Made by a program: the position numbers and the translations under genes. DNA of 64,000 nt from Streptomyces rubiginosohelvolus (GTDB lineage Bacteria > Actinomycetota > Actinomycetes > Streptomycetales > Streptomycetaceae). The notes beneath the pieces were generated by a model that was not told the origin of the DNA, searched no databases, and worked only from the letters and a program-made list of their open reading frames with translations. Below, piece by piece: positions 16,925-27,500 of this stretch. The first letter of the stretch is position 1, and the number at the start of each line of letters is the position of its first letter. Where the stretch lies: the NCBI RefSeq assembly GCF_014649875.1, contig NZ_BMTW01000006.1, positions 1 to 64,000 on the forward strand, written 5' to 3'.

Positions 16925-17957
16925 GGCGGGCGTTCCTCTTCTTCAGGGCGGACGCCACGCGCAGGGCCACGACCCGGTCGACCGCGATGGCGAGGATGAG
17001 CAGGATTCCGTTGATCGCGAGCACCCATACGGAGCTGACACCGAGCGCGGGCAGCACACTGTTCACCGAGGTCAGCAGCAGTGCGCCTAGTGCCGCCCCG
17101 TACACCGTGCCGGAGCCCCCGGTGAAGACCACCCCGCCGACCACGACCGCGCTGACGACGGTGAGTTCGTAGCCGCTGCCCGTACCGGAGTCGACGTTGC
17201 CGAAGCGCGCCAGATACAGCGCCCCCGCGAGTCCGGCCAGCGCCCCGCAGAAGGTGTAGGCGAGCAGGATCCGCCGGCGTACGGGAACCCCGGCCAGCCG
17301 CGCCGCCTCCGGGTTGGAGCCCAGGGCGTACAGCTCGCGCCCGCTGCCGAAGTGCTTGAGGTAGTACGCCGTCGACACCAGCACCGCCAGGGCGATCAGC
17401 GCGAGCCACGGCACCGCCGAGATCCCGCCGGAGCCGAAGTCCACGAAACCGTCCGGGAGATCGGCCGCCGTGATCTGCCGCGAGCCGACCCAGATCGAGT
17501 CGATGCCCCGGATGATGTAGAGCGTCCCGAGCGTCACCACCAGGGCGGGCACCTGGCCGAGGCTCACGAGCAGTCCGTTCAGCAGGCCGAAGCCGACGCC
17601 GAGCAGCACGGCCAGGACCACGGCCACCACCGGGTGCCCGCCGCCCTGGAGATACGTCCCGGCGGCGAAGGCGCTGATTCCGAGGGTCGAGCCGACCGAC
17701 AGGTCGACGTTGCGGGTGATGACCACCAGCGCCTGGCCGGTGGCGACCAGTACCAGGATCGTGGCGTTGAGCAGCAGGTCCTTGATGCCCTGCTCGGAGA
17801 GGAACGCGCTGTTGCCCAGCTGGGTGAGCGCCAGCATCGCCAACAGAAGCACGAAGATGGCGAGTTCACGCATCTTGAAGACGCGGTCCACCAGCCGGGT
17901 GCTGCTGGAGGCGGGGATCGGCGCGACGGGCGCCGGCTCGGTCGTCGTCACCGTCAT
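16917..17957 (-). CDS. rhaP: Rhamnose ABC transporter permease (first subunit)
   Basis: This 346-residue BPD_transp_2 permease has an N-terminal soluble tail and about 9 hydrophobic helices. It carries [18 protein letters not shown] and the cytoplasmic loop [16 protein letters not shown], which contacts the ATPase. ATG at 17957 is in an ATGA overlap with the ATPase stop; the much longer frame upstream is only a shadow of the ATPase gene. It pairs with the next permease to form the sugar channel. Confidence 0.88.
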   Translation of the reverse strand: MTVTTTEPAPVAPIPASSSTRLVDRVFKMRELAIFVLLLAMLALTQLGNSAFLSEQGIKDLLLNATILVLVATGQALVVITRNVDLSVGSTLGISAFAAGTYLQGGGHPVVAVVLAVLLGVGFGLLNGLLVSLGQVPALVVTLGTLYIIRGIDSIWVGSRQITAADLPDGFVDFGSGGISAVPWLALIALAVLVSTAYYLKHFGSGRELYALGSNPEAARLAGVPVRRRILLAYTFCGALAGLAGALYLARFGNVDSGTGSGYELTVVSAVVVGGVVFTGGSGTVYGAALGALLLTSVNSVLPALGVSSVWVLAINGILLILAIAVDRVVALRVASALKKRNARHG

Positions 17958-19471
17958 GCGGCGGCCCTCCCGGTGGCTGCGGCCATCACGGTCTCCTCGG
18001 TGGCGTCGGAACGGGGGATCTCGGCGGTGAGGCGGCCCTCGTGCATCACCAGCACCCGGTCGGCCATGCCGAGGATCTCCGGCAGATCGGAGGAGATCAT
18101 CAGCACCGCCACCCCGTCGGCCGCCAGCGCGCTGAGCAGCCGGTGCACCTCCGCCTTGGTGCCGACGTCGATGCCGCGCGTCGGCTCGTCGACGATCAGC
18201 ACGGCAGGCCCGGTCGCCAGCCATTTGGCCAGCACCACCTTCTGCTGGTTGCCGCCGGACAGGGTGGAGACGGCGTCAGCGATGCGGGCGTACTTCACCT
18301 GGAGCCGGACCGCCCAGTCGAGCGAGCGGCTGCGCTCCGCACCCCGGTCCATGAGCCCCGCCCGCCTGGTGGTGCGCAGCCCGGTCAGCCCGATGTTCCG
18401 CTCGATGGACATGCCCATCACCAGGCCCTGGGCCCGCCGGTCCTCCGGGACCAGGGCGAGCCCGGCGGCCATGGCGGTGGACGGGGCGCCGTTGACGAGT
18501 GCCCGCCCGGCCACCTCGACCTCGCCCGCGTCCCACCGGTCGACGCCGAAGACCGCCCGCGCCACCTCCGTACGCCCGGCGCCGACCAGCCCCGCCATGC
18601 CGACGATCTCGCCGCACCGCACCTCGAAGGAGACGTCGGTGAACACGCCCTCGCGGGTGAGCCGCCGGACGCTGAGGGCGACCTCGCCGGCTTCGACGTG
18701 CTGCTTCGGATACAGCTCGTCCAGGTCCCGGCCGACCATCCGGCGGACCAGGTCCTCCTCCGTCATGCCGGCCAGCGGTTCACTCGCGATCAGCGCCCCG
18801 TCCCGCAGGGTCGTGACGCGTTCGCAGATACGGAAGATCTCCTCCAGCCGGTGCGAGATGAACAGCACGGCGGCCCCCTGCTCGCGCAGCGCCCGGACCA
18901 CGCCGAACAGGCGTGCCACCTCGCTGCCGGTCAGGGCGGCCGTCGGCTCGTCCATGATCAGGACGCGGGCGTCGAAGGAGAGGGCCTTGGCGATCTCGAC
19001 GATCTGCTGGTCCGCGATGGAGAGGCCGCGCGCCGGGCGGTCGGGGTCGAGCTCGACGCCGAGCCGGTGCATCAGGGCGGCCGTGGCGGTCCGGGTGGCC
19101 CGGTGGTCGATGCGGCCGAGCGCCCGGCGGGGCTGACGGCCCATGAAGATGTTCTCGGCGATCGACAGGTCGGGGAAGAGCGTGGGCTCCTGGTAGATGA
19201 CGGCGATACCGGCGTCGCGGGCGTCGGCGGGACCGTGGAAGGTGACCGGCTCGCCGTCCAGTAGAACCTGGCCGCCGTCGGGCCGGTGCACTCCGGCGAG
19301 CGTCTTGATCAGGGTCGACTTGCCCGCGCCGTTCTCCCCGGCGAGAGCGTGGACCTCGCCGGGGAACAGGTCGAGGGACACGTCCCGCAGGGCGCGCACG
19401 GCGCCGAACGACTTCGAGATGCCCCTCAGGGCCAGCACGGGGGCCGGATCCTTGGCGGACCGGTGGGTCAT
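17954..19471 (-). CDS. rhaT: Rhamnose ABC transporter ATPase (two nucleotide-binding domains)
   Basis: This 505-residue RbsA-type protein has two ABC domains. Domain 1 has a full Walker A (GENGAGKST), Q-loop (IYQEPTLFP) and Walker B (VLIMDEPTA). Domain 2 starts with the degenerate GLVGAGRTE and has the signature [16 protein letters not shown] and [11 protein letters not shown]. The asymmetry is normal for sugar importers. It is the first gene of the minus-strand rhamnose operon. Its promoter carries a palindrome just downstream of the predicted start of transcription. Confidence 0.9.
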   Translation of the reverse strand: MTHRSAKDPAPVLALRGISKSFGAVRALRDVSLDLFPGEVHALAGENGAGKSTLIKTLAGVHRPDGGQVLLDGEPVTFHGPADARDAGIAVIYQEPTLFPDLSIAENIFMGRQPRRALGRIDHRATRTATAALMHRLGVELDPDRPARGLSIADQQIVEIAKALSFDARVLIMDEPTAALTGSEVARLFGVVRALREQGAAVLFISHRLEEIFRICERVTTLRDGALIASEPLAGMTEEDLVRRMVGRDLDELYPKQHVEAGEVALSVRRLTREGVFTDVSFEVRCGEIVGMAGLVGAGRTEVARAVFGVDRWDAGEVEVAGRALVNGAPSTAMAAGLALVPEDRRAQGLVMGMSIERNIGLTGLRTTRRAGLMDRGAERSRSLDWAVRLQVKYARIADAVSTLSGGNQQKVVLAKWLATGPAVLIVDEPTRGIDVGTKAEVHRLLSALAADGVAVLMISSDLPEILGMADRVLVMHEGRLTAEIPRSDATEETVMAAATGRAAA

Positions 19472-19513
19472 CGGTGGCTCCTCGACGATGCGGAGGGCGT
19501 CCTCACGGCATCG

Positions 19514-19569
19514 TGAAAGGTTTCAAATGAGTTGCCGGGACGTTAGGCAGGTCCCTCGGGGTGCGTCAA
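19514..19569 (-). promoter_or_regulatory. Importer promoter with RhaR-type operator
   Basis: On the minus strand TTGACG (19569-19564) and TAACGT (19546-19541) are separated by 17 bp. About 15-25 bases past the -10 is TGAAAGGTTTCA (19514-19525), one base off a perfect TGAAAC/GTTTCA palindrome. The site is placed to block transcription of the importer operon. Confidence 0.7.
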
Positions 19570-19641
19570 TGGGGTAGAACGGAAATTCTCAACTGTCCCT
19601 TGCATTCACAAGGTTCTGCGGCGTCAGGTCTGCCGGAAGGG

Positions 19642-19697
19642 TTGACAGCCCTCAGGGGCGCTCCTACCTTCAACCCGCATGAATCGTTTCAGATTCA
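19642..19697 (+). promoter_or_regulatory. Rhamnose catabolic promoter with RhaR-type operator
   Basis: TTGACA (19642-19647) and TACCTT (19665-19670) are spaced by 17 bp. The inverted repeat TGAATC-gtttca-GATTCA (19680-19697) begins 9 bp after the -10. The geometry mirrors the divergent importer promoter and fits repression by the LacI-family regulator in this locus. Confidence 0.72.
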
Positions 19698-19731
19698 TTT
19701 GCGTTCACACCGACGTCACAGGAGCGACGAA

Positions 19732-20892
19732 GTGACCGAGCACGCCACGGTGAAGGCCACCCTCATGTCCCAGTCCATCGAGACGCCCTCCTGGGCGTAC
19801 GGGAATTCGGGGACCCGCTTCAAGGTCTTCGCCCGGCCCGGCGTGCCCCGCACCCCCGAGGAGAAGCTCGACGACGCGGCGAAGGTGCACGAGTTCACCG
19901 GAGCCGCGCCCACCGTCGCCCTCCATATTCCCTGGGACACGGTCGACGACTACGCGGCCCTCGCCGAGCACGCCCGCGACCGGGGCCTGGCCGTCGGGGC
20001 GATCAACGCCAACACCTTCCAGGACGACGCCTACCGGCTCGGCAGCGTCTGCCACCCGGAGGCCGCCGTACGCCGCAAGGCCCTGGACCACCTGATGGCC
20101 TGCGTCGACATCATGGACGCGACGGGCTCCCGGGACCTCAAGCTGTGGTTCGCGGACGGCACGAACTACCCCGGCCAGGACGACATCCACGGGCGGCAGG
20201 ACCGGCTCGCCGAGGCGCTCGCCGCCGTGTACGAACGGCTCGGCGACGACCAGCGCATGCTCGTGGAGTACAAGCTGTTCGAGCCCGCCTTCTACACGAC
20301 CGACGTCCCGGACTGGGGGACGGCCTACGCCCACTGCCTCAAGCTGGGCCCGAAGGCGCAGGTCGTCGTGGACACCGGGCACCACGCGCCGGGCACCAAC
20401 ATCGAGTTCATCGTCGCGACCCTGCTGCGCGAGGGCCGGCTCGGCGGATTCGACTTCAACTCCCGCTTCTACGCCGACGACGACCTGATGGTCGGTGCGG
20501 CCGACCCCTTCCAGCTCTTCCGCATCATGTACGAGGTCGTCCGCGGCGGCGGACTCACCGCGGACGTCGCCTTCATGCTCGACCAGTGCCACAACATCGA
20601 GGAGAAGATCCCCGCGATCATCCGCTCGGTGATGAACGTCCAGGAGGCCACCGCGAAGGCGCTCCTCGTGGACCGCGCTGCCCTGGCCGACGCCCAGTGC
20701 ACGGGCGACGTCCTGGAGGCCAACGCCGTGCTGATGGACGCCTACAACACCGACGTACGGCCCCTGCTCGCCGAGGTCCGTGAGGAACAGGGCCTCGACG
20801 GCGACCCGATGGCCGCCTACCGGCGCTCCGGCTGGGCGGTGAAGACCGCCGAGGAGCGGGTCGGCGGGCAGCAGGCGGGGTGGGGGGCGTAG
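19732..20892 (+). CDS. rhaI: L-rhamnose isomerase
   Basis: This 386-residue isomerase would convert L-rhamnose to L-rhamnulose in the cytoplasm. It is the actinobacterial/Pseudomonas-type enzyme with a xylose-isomerase-like TIM barrel. Metal-ligand regions are LVEYKLFEPAFY, VVVDTGHHAPGTNIE, GGFDFNSRFYADDD and ADVAFMLDQCHNIEEK. GTG at 19732 is chosen because AGGAG lies 8 nt upstream and just after the operator; the frame open to 19561 runs through the promoter. First gene of the plus-strand catabolic operon. Confidence 0.92.
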   Translation: MTEHATVKATLMSQSIETPSWAYGNSGTRFKVFARPGVPRTPEEKLDDAAKVHEFTGAAPTVALHIPWDTVDDYAALAEHARDRGLAVGAINANTFQDDAYRLGSVCHPEAAVRRKALDHLMACVDIMDATGSRDLKLWFADGTNYPGQDDIHGRQDRLAEALAAVYERLGDDQRMLVEYKLFEPAFYTTDVPDWGTAYAHCLKLGPKAQVVVDTGHHAPGTNIEFIVATLLREGRLGGFDFNSRFYADDDLMVGAADPFQLFRIMYEVVRGGGLTADVAFMLDQCHNIEEKIPAIIRSVMNVQEATAKALLVDRAALADAQCTGDVLEANAVLMDAYNTDVRPLLAEVREEQGLDGDPMAAYRRSGWAVKTAEERVGGQQAGWGA

Positions 20893-21013
20893 GCCGACCC
20901 GGGCCCGTCGTACGCCACCCCGTACGCGCTGTGTCACCACGCCCCGCCGCAAAGCCCGCCGCACCCGAACACCCTCCCCGCCCCTCCCTTCGTGAAGGAC
21001 ACCGAGGAACCCC

Positions 21014-23053
21014 ATGGCATTCCACCCCGAAGCCGCAGCGCTCCTGGCCCGCTCCCACCGGCTCGGCTCCGACCCCCGCAACACCAACTACGCGGGCGGC
21101 AACGCCTCCGCCAAGGGCGTCGCGCCCGACCCGGTCACCGGTGACGACGTCGAGCTGATGTGGGTCAAGGGCTCCGGCGGCGACCTCGGCACCCTCACCG
21201 CCGAAGGGCTCGCCGTCCTCCGCCTCGACCGCCTCCGCGCGCTGCGCGGCGTCTACGCGGGCGAGGAGCGCGAGGACGAGATGGTCGCCGCCTTCGACTA
21301 CTGCCTGCACGGCAAGGGCGGCGCGGCCCCCTCCATCGACACCGCCATGCACGGGCTCGTCGACGCCCCGCACGTCGACCATCTGCACCCCGACTCCGGG
21401 ATCGCCCTCGCCTGCGCGGCCGACGGCGAGAAGCTGACCGCCGACTGCTTCGGCGACACCGTCGCCTGGGTCCCCTGGCGGCGCCCCGGATTCCAACTCG
21501 GCCTGGACATCGCCGCGGTGAAGGCGGCCAACCCCGAAGCCATCGGCTGCGTCCTCGGCGGCCACGGCATCACCGCCTGGGGCACGACGTCCGAGGAGTG
21601 CGAGGCCAACGCGCTGCGCATCATCCGTACCGCCGAGACCTTCCTGGCCGAGCACGGCAGGCCCGAGCCGTTCGGGCCGGTGACCGAGGGGTACGAGGCG
21701 CTGCCCGAGGGCGATCGCCGCGCGCGGGCCGCCGCCCTCGCCCCGTACGTACGCGCCCTCGCCTCCCGGGACCACGCCCAGGTCGGCCACTTCGACGACT
21801 CCGAAGCGGTGCTGGACTTCCTCGCCCGTGCCGAACACCCGAGGCTCGCGGCCCTCGGCACCTCATGCCCGGACCACTTCCTGCGGACGAAGGTCAGGCC
21901 CCTGGTCCTCGACCTGCCGCCGACGGTCGAACTCACCGAAGCCATAAGCCGCTTGGACGAACTGCACACCGCCTACCGGGAGGAGTACGCCGCCTACTAC
22001 ACCCGGCACGCCGAGCCCGGCTCGCCTCCGATGCGGGGCGCGGACCCGGCGATCGTGCTGATCCCCGGGGTGGGGATGTTCAGCTTCGGCAAGGACAAGC
22101 AGACCGCCCGCGTGGCGGGGGAGTTCTACCTCAACGCGATCAACGTGATGCGCGGCGCGGAAGCCGTCTCCTCCTACGCCCCGATCGAGGAGTCGGAGAA
22201 GTTCCGCATCGAGTACTGGGCCCTGGAGGAGGCCAAACTCCGGCGGATGCCCCCGCCCAAGCCGCTGGCCACCCGGGTCGCCCTGGTGACCGGAGCGGGC
22301 AGCGGCATCGGCAAAGCCATCGCCCGCCGTCTCGTCGCGGAGGGCGCCTGCGTGGTCGTCGCCGACCTGGACGCGGCGAGCGGGGCCGCCGTCGCCGAGG
22401 AACTGGGCGGCCCCGACCGGGCGGTGGCCGTCACGGTCGACGTCACCAGCGAGGAGCAGGTGGCCGGTGCCTTCGCGGCGGCGTCACTCGCCTTCGGCGG
22501 CGTCGACCTGGTGGTCAACAACGCCGGCATCTCCATCTCCAAGCCGCTGGCCGAGACAACGGTCCGGGACTGGGACCTCCAGCACGCCATCATGGCCAGG
22601 GGCTCCTTCCTCGTCGCCCGCGAGGCCGCGCGCGTCATGCGGGCCCAGGGCCTCGGCGGCGACCTCGTCTACATCGCCTCGAAGAACGCCGTCTTCGCCG
22701 GTCCCAACAATGTGGCGTACTCCGCCGCCAAGGCCGACCAGGCGCACCAAGTGCGATTGCTGGCAGCAGAGTTGGGCAGCGACGGCATTCGCGTCAACGG
22801 AGTCAACCCGGACGGTGTGGTGCGCGGCTCCGGCATCTTCGCCGGCGGGTGGGGAGCGCAGCGCGCCGCCACGTACGGGATCGAGGAGGAGAAGCTCGGC
22901 GAGTTCTACGCCCAACGCACCCTCCTCAAGCGGGAGGTGCTGCCCGAACACGTCGCCAACGCCGTCTTCGCGCTCACCGGCGGCGAGTTGACCCACACCA
23001 CCGGCCTGCACATCCCGGTCGACGCCGGGGTCGCCGGGGCCTTCCTGCGATGA
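21014..23053 (+). CDS. rhaE: Bifunctional rhamnulose-1-phosphate aldolase/lactaldehyde dehydrogenase
   Basis: This 679-residue fusion has an N-terminal class II aldolase-like domain (residues 1 to about 415; metal-binding HVDHLHPDS and the GGHGI stretch). An SDR domain follows from about residue 420, with the NAD motif VTGAGSGIGKAI, NNAGIS and the catalytic YSAAK. It splits rhamnulose-1-phosphate into dihydroxyacetone phosphate and L-lactaldehyde and would oxidise the latter. It lies 121 bp after rhaI, and its stop overlaps the rhamnulokinase start (ATGA). The full length of both domains is present. Confidence 0.92.
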   Translation: MAFHPEAAALLARSHRLGSDPRNTNYAGGNASAKGVAPDPVTGDDVELMWVKGSGGDLGTLTAEGLAVLRLDRLRALRGVYAGEEREDEMVAAFDYCLHGKGGAAPSIDTAMHGLVDAPHVDHLHPDSGIALACAADGEKLTADCFGDTVAWVPWRRPGFQLGLDIAAVKAANPEAIGCVLGGHGITAWGTTSEECEANALRIIRTAETFLAEHGRPEPFGPVTEGYEALPEGDRRARAAALAPYVRALASRDHAQVGHFDDSEAVLDFLARAEHPRLAALGTSCPDHFLRTKVRPLVLDLPPTVELTEAISRLDELHTAYREEYAAYYTRHAEPGSPPMRGADPAIVLIPGVGMFSFGKDKQTARVAGEFYLNAINVMRGAEAVSSYAPIEESEKFRIEYWALEEAKLRRMPPPKPLATRVALVTGAGSGIGKAIARRLVAEGACVVVADLDAASGAAVAEELGGPDRAVAVTVDVTSEEQVAGAFAAASLAFGGVDLVVNNAGISISKPLAETTVRDWDLQHAIMARGSFLVAREAARVMRAQGLGGDLVYIASKNAVFAGPNNVAYSAAKADQAHQVRLLAAELGSDGIRVNGVNPDGVVRGSGIFAGGWGAQRAATYGIEEEKLGEFYAQRTLLKREVLPEHVANAVFALTGGELTHTTGLHIPVDAGVAGAFLR

Positions 23054-24519
23054 GCGCCGCCGGTACGAAGACCTTCGCGGCCGTCGACCTCGGCGCGTCC
23101 AGCGGACGGGTCATGACCGGCCGCGTCGGCCCGGACACCCTGCGCCTCACCGAGGCCCACCGCTTCCCCAACCGGCCCGTGCACCTGCCGGAGGGCCTGC
23201 GCTGGGACATCCTCGGCCTGTACGGGGGAGTGCTCGACGGGCTGCGCGCGGCGGGCCCGGTCGACTCCCTGGGCATCGACAGCTGGGCGGTGGACTACGG
23301 GCTCCTCGCCGCCGACGGGTCCCTCCTCGGCAACCCCGTCCACTACCGGGACCGGCGTACCGAAGGCGTCGTGGAGCAGGTGTGGGCCACGGTTCCGCCC
23401 GACGACCTCTACCGGGCGACGGGAATCCAGTACGCCCCCTTCAACACGCTCTACCAACTCGTGGCAGCACAGGGGACACCCCAACTCGCCTCTGCGGGAA
23501 GCCTGTTGCTGATACCGGATCTGATCGCGTACTGGCTCACCGGGGAGCAGGGCACCGAGCTGACCAACGCCTCCACCACCCAGCTCATCGACGCGCGCAC
23601 CGGCGACTGGAACCGCCCCCTGGCCGACCGCCTCGGTATCGACCTGGCCCTCTTCGCCCCGCTGCGCCGCCCGGGCGACCCGGCGGGCACGCTGCTCCCC
23701 GCCGTCCAGGAACGGACCGGACTGCCCGGCCCCGTACCGGTGACGGCCGTCGGCTCGCACGACACCGCCTCCGCCGTCGCCGCCGTCCCCGCCGGACGGC
23801 GGGAGCGGTTCGCCTACCTCTGCACCGGAACCTGGTCCCTGGCCGGCCTCGAACTCGACGCGCCCGTCACCACCGGGGCGAGCCGCTCCGCGAACTTCAC
23901 CAACGAGCTGGGCATCGACGGCACCGTGCGCTTCCTGCGCAACATCATGGGCCTGTGGCTGCTCCAGGAGTGCATGCGCACCTGGGAGCTGACCGACGTC
24001 ACCCCCCTGCTGGCCGACGCCGCCCGCATGCCCGCTCTGCGGTACGTGGTGGATGCCGCCGCACCCGAGTTCCTGGCCCCCGGAGACATGCCCGGGCGGA
24101 TCGCGGCCGCCTGCCGGGCGACCGACGGGCCGGTGCCCCGCACCCCGGGGGAGATCACCCGCTGCGTCCTCGACTCGCTGGCCCTCGCCCACCGGCGGGC
24201 GATCCGCGAGGCGCAGCACCTGGCCGACCGCGAGGTCGACGTCGTGCACCTCGTCGGCGGCGGGGCGCGCAACGCCCTGCTCTGCCAACTCACCGCCGAC
24301 GCCTGCGGGGTGCCCGTGGTCGCGGGCCCCGCCGAGGCGGCCGCGCTCGGCAACGTCCTCGTCCAGGCGCGGGCCCACGGCCTGCCCGGCGATCTGGCCG
24401 CCACCCGTGAACTCATCGCCCGCACCCAGCCCTTGAGCCGCTACGAGCCGTCGGGTGACCCGACGGCCTGGGAGGCGGCGGCGCGCCGCACCGAAGACGC
24501 CCGCCCCCTGCCTGCCTGA
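23050..24519 (+). CDS. rhaB: Rhamnulokinase
   Basis: This 489-residue FGGY-family sugar kinase phosphorylates L-rhamnulose with ATP. It has the N-terminal phosphate motif AAVDLGASSGRVM, the substrate region GIDSWAVDYGLL, the ATP-binding CTGTWSLAG and the C-terminal VHLVGGGARNALLCQLTADA. The ATG at 23050 sits in an ATGA overlap with rhaE. The longer frame extending to 21160 is a shadow of rhaE. It completes the intracellular rhamnose pathway. Confidence 0.93.
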   Translation: MSAAGTKTFAAVDLGASSGRVMTGRVGPDTLRLTEAHRFPNRPVHLPEGLRWDILGLYGGVLDGLRAAGPVDSLGIDSWAVDYGLLAADGSLLGNPVHYRDRRTEGVVEQVWATVPPDDLYRATGIQYAPFNTLYQLVAAQGTPQLASAGSLLLIPDLIAYWLTGEQGTELTNASTTQLIDARTGDWNRPLADRLGIDLALFAPLRRPGDPAGTLLPAVQERTGLPGPVPVTAVGSHDTASAVAAVPAGRRERFAYLCTGTWSLAGLELDAPVTTGASRSANFTNELGIDGTVRFLRNIMGLWLLQECMRTWELTDVTPLLADAARMPALRYVVDAAAPEFLAPGDMPGRIAAACRATDGPVPRTPGEITRCVLDSLALAHRRAIREAQHLADREVDVVHLVGGGARNALLCQLTADACGVPVVAGPAEAAALGNVLVQARAHGLPGDLAATRELIARTQPLSRYEPSGDPTAWEAAARRTEDARPLPA

Positions 24520-24572
24520 CCGACAGCTTTCCCTGCCCCATCCCCCTTCCCCTCGCTGAATCGGAGCCGAGT

Positions 24573-27500
24573 GTGATCAGCCGACGACGACTGCTCAGCA
24601 CGACCGCCACCGCCCTGGGAACCACCCTCATCGCCGGAGCCATCCCACCCGCACAGGCCGCGGAACGCGGTGCGCCGGGGGCCAAGGGCCTCCGGGTGGG
24701 CGGTTCGACCGCCGAGTACGTGAAGAACCCGCTCGGTCTCGGCCCCGCCCGCCCCCGCCTCGGCTGGCCGCTCACCGCCACCGCGCCGGGCCGCACCCAG
24801 AGCGCGTACCAGATCCGTGTCGCGCTGAGCGAACGCGCCCTGGAACGGCCCGACGTGTGGGACAGCGGCAAGGTCGAGTCCGCCGAGTCCACGCAAGTCC
24901 TCTACGGAGGGCCGGAGTTGCGCTCCCGTACCCGCTACTACTGGACCGTGCGGGTCTGGGACGACGAAGGCCGGGTCTCGGGCTGGTCCGAGCCCGCCTG
25001 GTGGGAGACCGGCCTCACCGAGACCTCGGACTGGTCCGCACGCTGGATCGGCGCCCCGGCCGCCCTCGTCGGCGCACCCGCCCTGGACAAGGCCTCCTGG
25101 ATCTGGTTCCCGGAGGGCGACCCGGCGACCAGCGCTCCCGCCGCGACCCGCTGGTTCCGGGGCGCCTTCGACGTACCGGACGGCGTGACGCGGGCCCGCC
25201 TCGTGCTCACCGCAGACGACGGGTACGTCGCCCACCTCGACGGTACGGAAGTGGCGCGGGCCGAACCCGACGAGGTCGCCCGGGCCTGGAGCCGCCCCTC
25301 CGTCACCGACGTCACCGAACGGCTGGCCCCCGGCCGTCACGTCCTCGCCGTCGCCGCGACCAACGAGGTCACCGGCCCCGCCGGACTGCTCGGCGTCCTG
25401 GAGCTGACCACCGCCGACGGCGTACGGACCGTCACCACCGGCGACGGCTGGAAGGCCACCGACACCGAACCCGCAGGCGACTGGCAGGCGTTGGACTACG
25501 ACGACGGCGCCTGGCCCACCGCCAAGGTCCTCGCCCCGTGGGGCTCGGGCCCCTGGGGCGAGGTCGCCGCCGCCTACGCCCCCGTCGCCCAGCTGCGCCA
25601 CGAGTTCCGGCTCCGCCGCAAGCCCGTCGCGCGGGCCCGGCTCTACTCCACGGCCCTCGGCCTGTACGAGGCCCACCTCAACGGCAAGCGGGTCGGGACG
25701 GACCGCCTCGCCCCCGGCTGGACGGACTACGCCAAGCGCATCCAGTACCAGACGCACGAGGTCACCGAGCTGCTCACCTCCGGGTCCAACACCCTCGGCG
25801 TGGAGCTGGCGACGGGGTGGTACGCGGGCAACGTCGGGATGTTCGGCCCGCATCAGTATGGCGAACACCCCGCCTTCCTCGGCCAGTTGGAGGTGACCTA
25901 TCGGGACGGCACCACCGAGCGGGTGCTGTCCGGCACCGAATGGCGGGCCGCCACCGGACCCATCACCCTGGCGGACCTCCTCACCGGCGAGAACTACGAC
26001 GCCCGCCTGGAGACCGACGGCTGGCTCCGCACCGGCTTCGACGACTCCGCCTGGGCCAAGGCCGTGCCCGCCGAGGAGGAGGTCACCGGCGAACTGGTCG
26101 CCGAGCCCGACGGGCCCTGCCGCGTCATCCAGGAGCTGAAGGCCCGGAAGATCACCGAACCCCGCCCCGGCGTCTTCGTCTTCGATCTCGGCCAGAACAT
26201 GGTCGGTACCGCCCGCCTGCGGGTCACCGGCCGGGCCGGCACCACCGTACGGCTGCGCCACGCCGAGGTGCTGAACCCGGACGGCACCGTCTACACCACC
26301 AACCTCCGCACCGCCGCCGCCACCGACCACTACACCCTCAAGGGCGGCGGCCGCGAGACGTACGAGCCGCGCTTCACCTTCCACGGCTTCCGCTACGTCG
26401 AGGTGACCGGCTACCCGGGCAAGCCGCCGCTCGACGCGATCGTCGGGCGGGTGATCCACACCGACGCGCCGCTCACCATGGAGTTCGAGACGAACGTCCC
26501 GATGCTCAATCAGCTCCACAGCAACATCACCTGGGGTCTGCGCGGCAACTTCCTCTCCATCCCCACCGACACCCCCGCCCGCGACGAACGCCTCGGCTGG
26601 ACCGGCGACATCAACGTCTTCGCTCCCACCGCCGCCTACGCGATGGAGTCCGCCCGCTTCCTCTCCAAGTGGCTGAGCGACCTCCAGGACGACCAGACCG
26701 CCGACGGGGCCTTCACGGACGTCGCACCCCACGTCGACGGTCTCGGCGCGGGCTCGGCCGGCTGGGGCGACGCGGGTGTCACCGTCCCCTGGGCCCTCCA
26801 CCAGGCGTACGGCGACACCCAGGTGCTGGAGCGGGCCTGGCCCTCGATGCTGAAGTGGCTCGACTACCTGGAGGAGAACAGCACCGGACGGCTGCGGCCC
26901 GCCTCCGGCTACGGCGACTGGCTCAACATCGCCGACGACACCCCCAAGGACGTCATCGCCACCGCCTACTACGCCCACAGCGCCGCCCTCGTGGCCCGTA
27001 CCGCCCGGGTCCTGGGCAAGGACCCGGCCCCGTACACAGCACTGTTCGCGGAGATCCGCGACGCCTTCCGTTCCGCCTACGTCACCGACGGCGGCCGGGT
27101 GAAGGGCGACACCCAGACCGCCTACGTCCTCGCGCTCTCCATGGACCTGCTGACCGGACAGGAGCGGACCACGGCCGCCGACCGGCTCGTCGCTCTCATC
27201 GAGGCCAAGGACTGGCACCTGTCCACGGGCTTCCTCGGCACCCCGCGTCTGCTCCCCGTCCTCACCGACACCGGGCACACGGACGTGGCGTACCGCCTGC
27301 TGCTCCAGCGGACCTTCCCCAGCTGGGGCTACCAGATCGACCGCGGGGCCACGACCATGTGGGAGCGCTGGGACTCCATCAAGCCGGACGGAAGCTTCCA
27401 GGACGCCGGGATGAACTCCTTCAACCACTACGCGTACGGCTCGGTCGGGGAGTGGATGTACGCCCACATCGCGGGCATCGCCCCCGCCGCCCCCGGCTTC

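Noticed and set aside
21160..24519. 1119-codon frame across the aldolase gene on the plus strand
   Set aside because: Only the last 489 codons (from 23050) are rhamnulokinase. The first part is an Arg/Pro-rich shadow of the aldolase gene.
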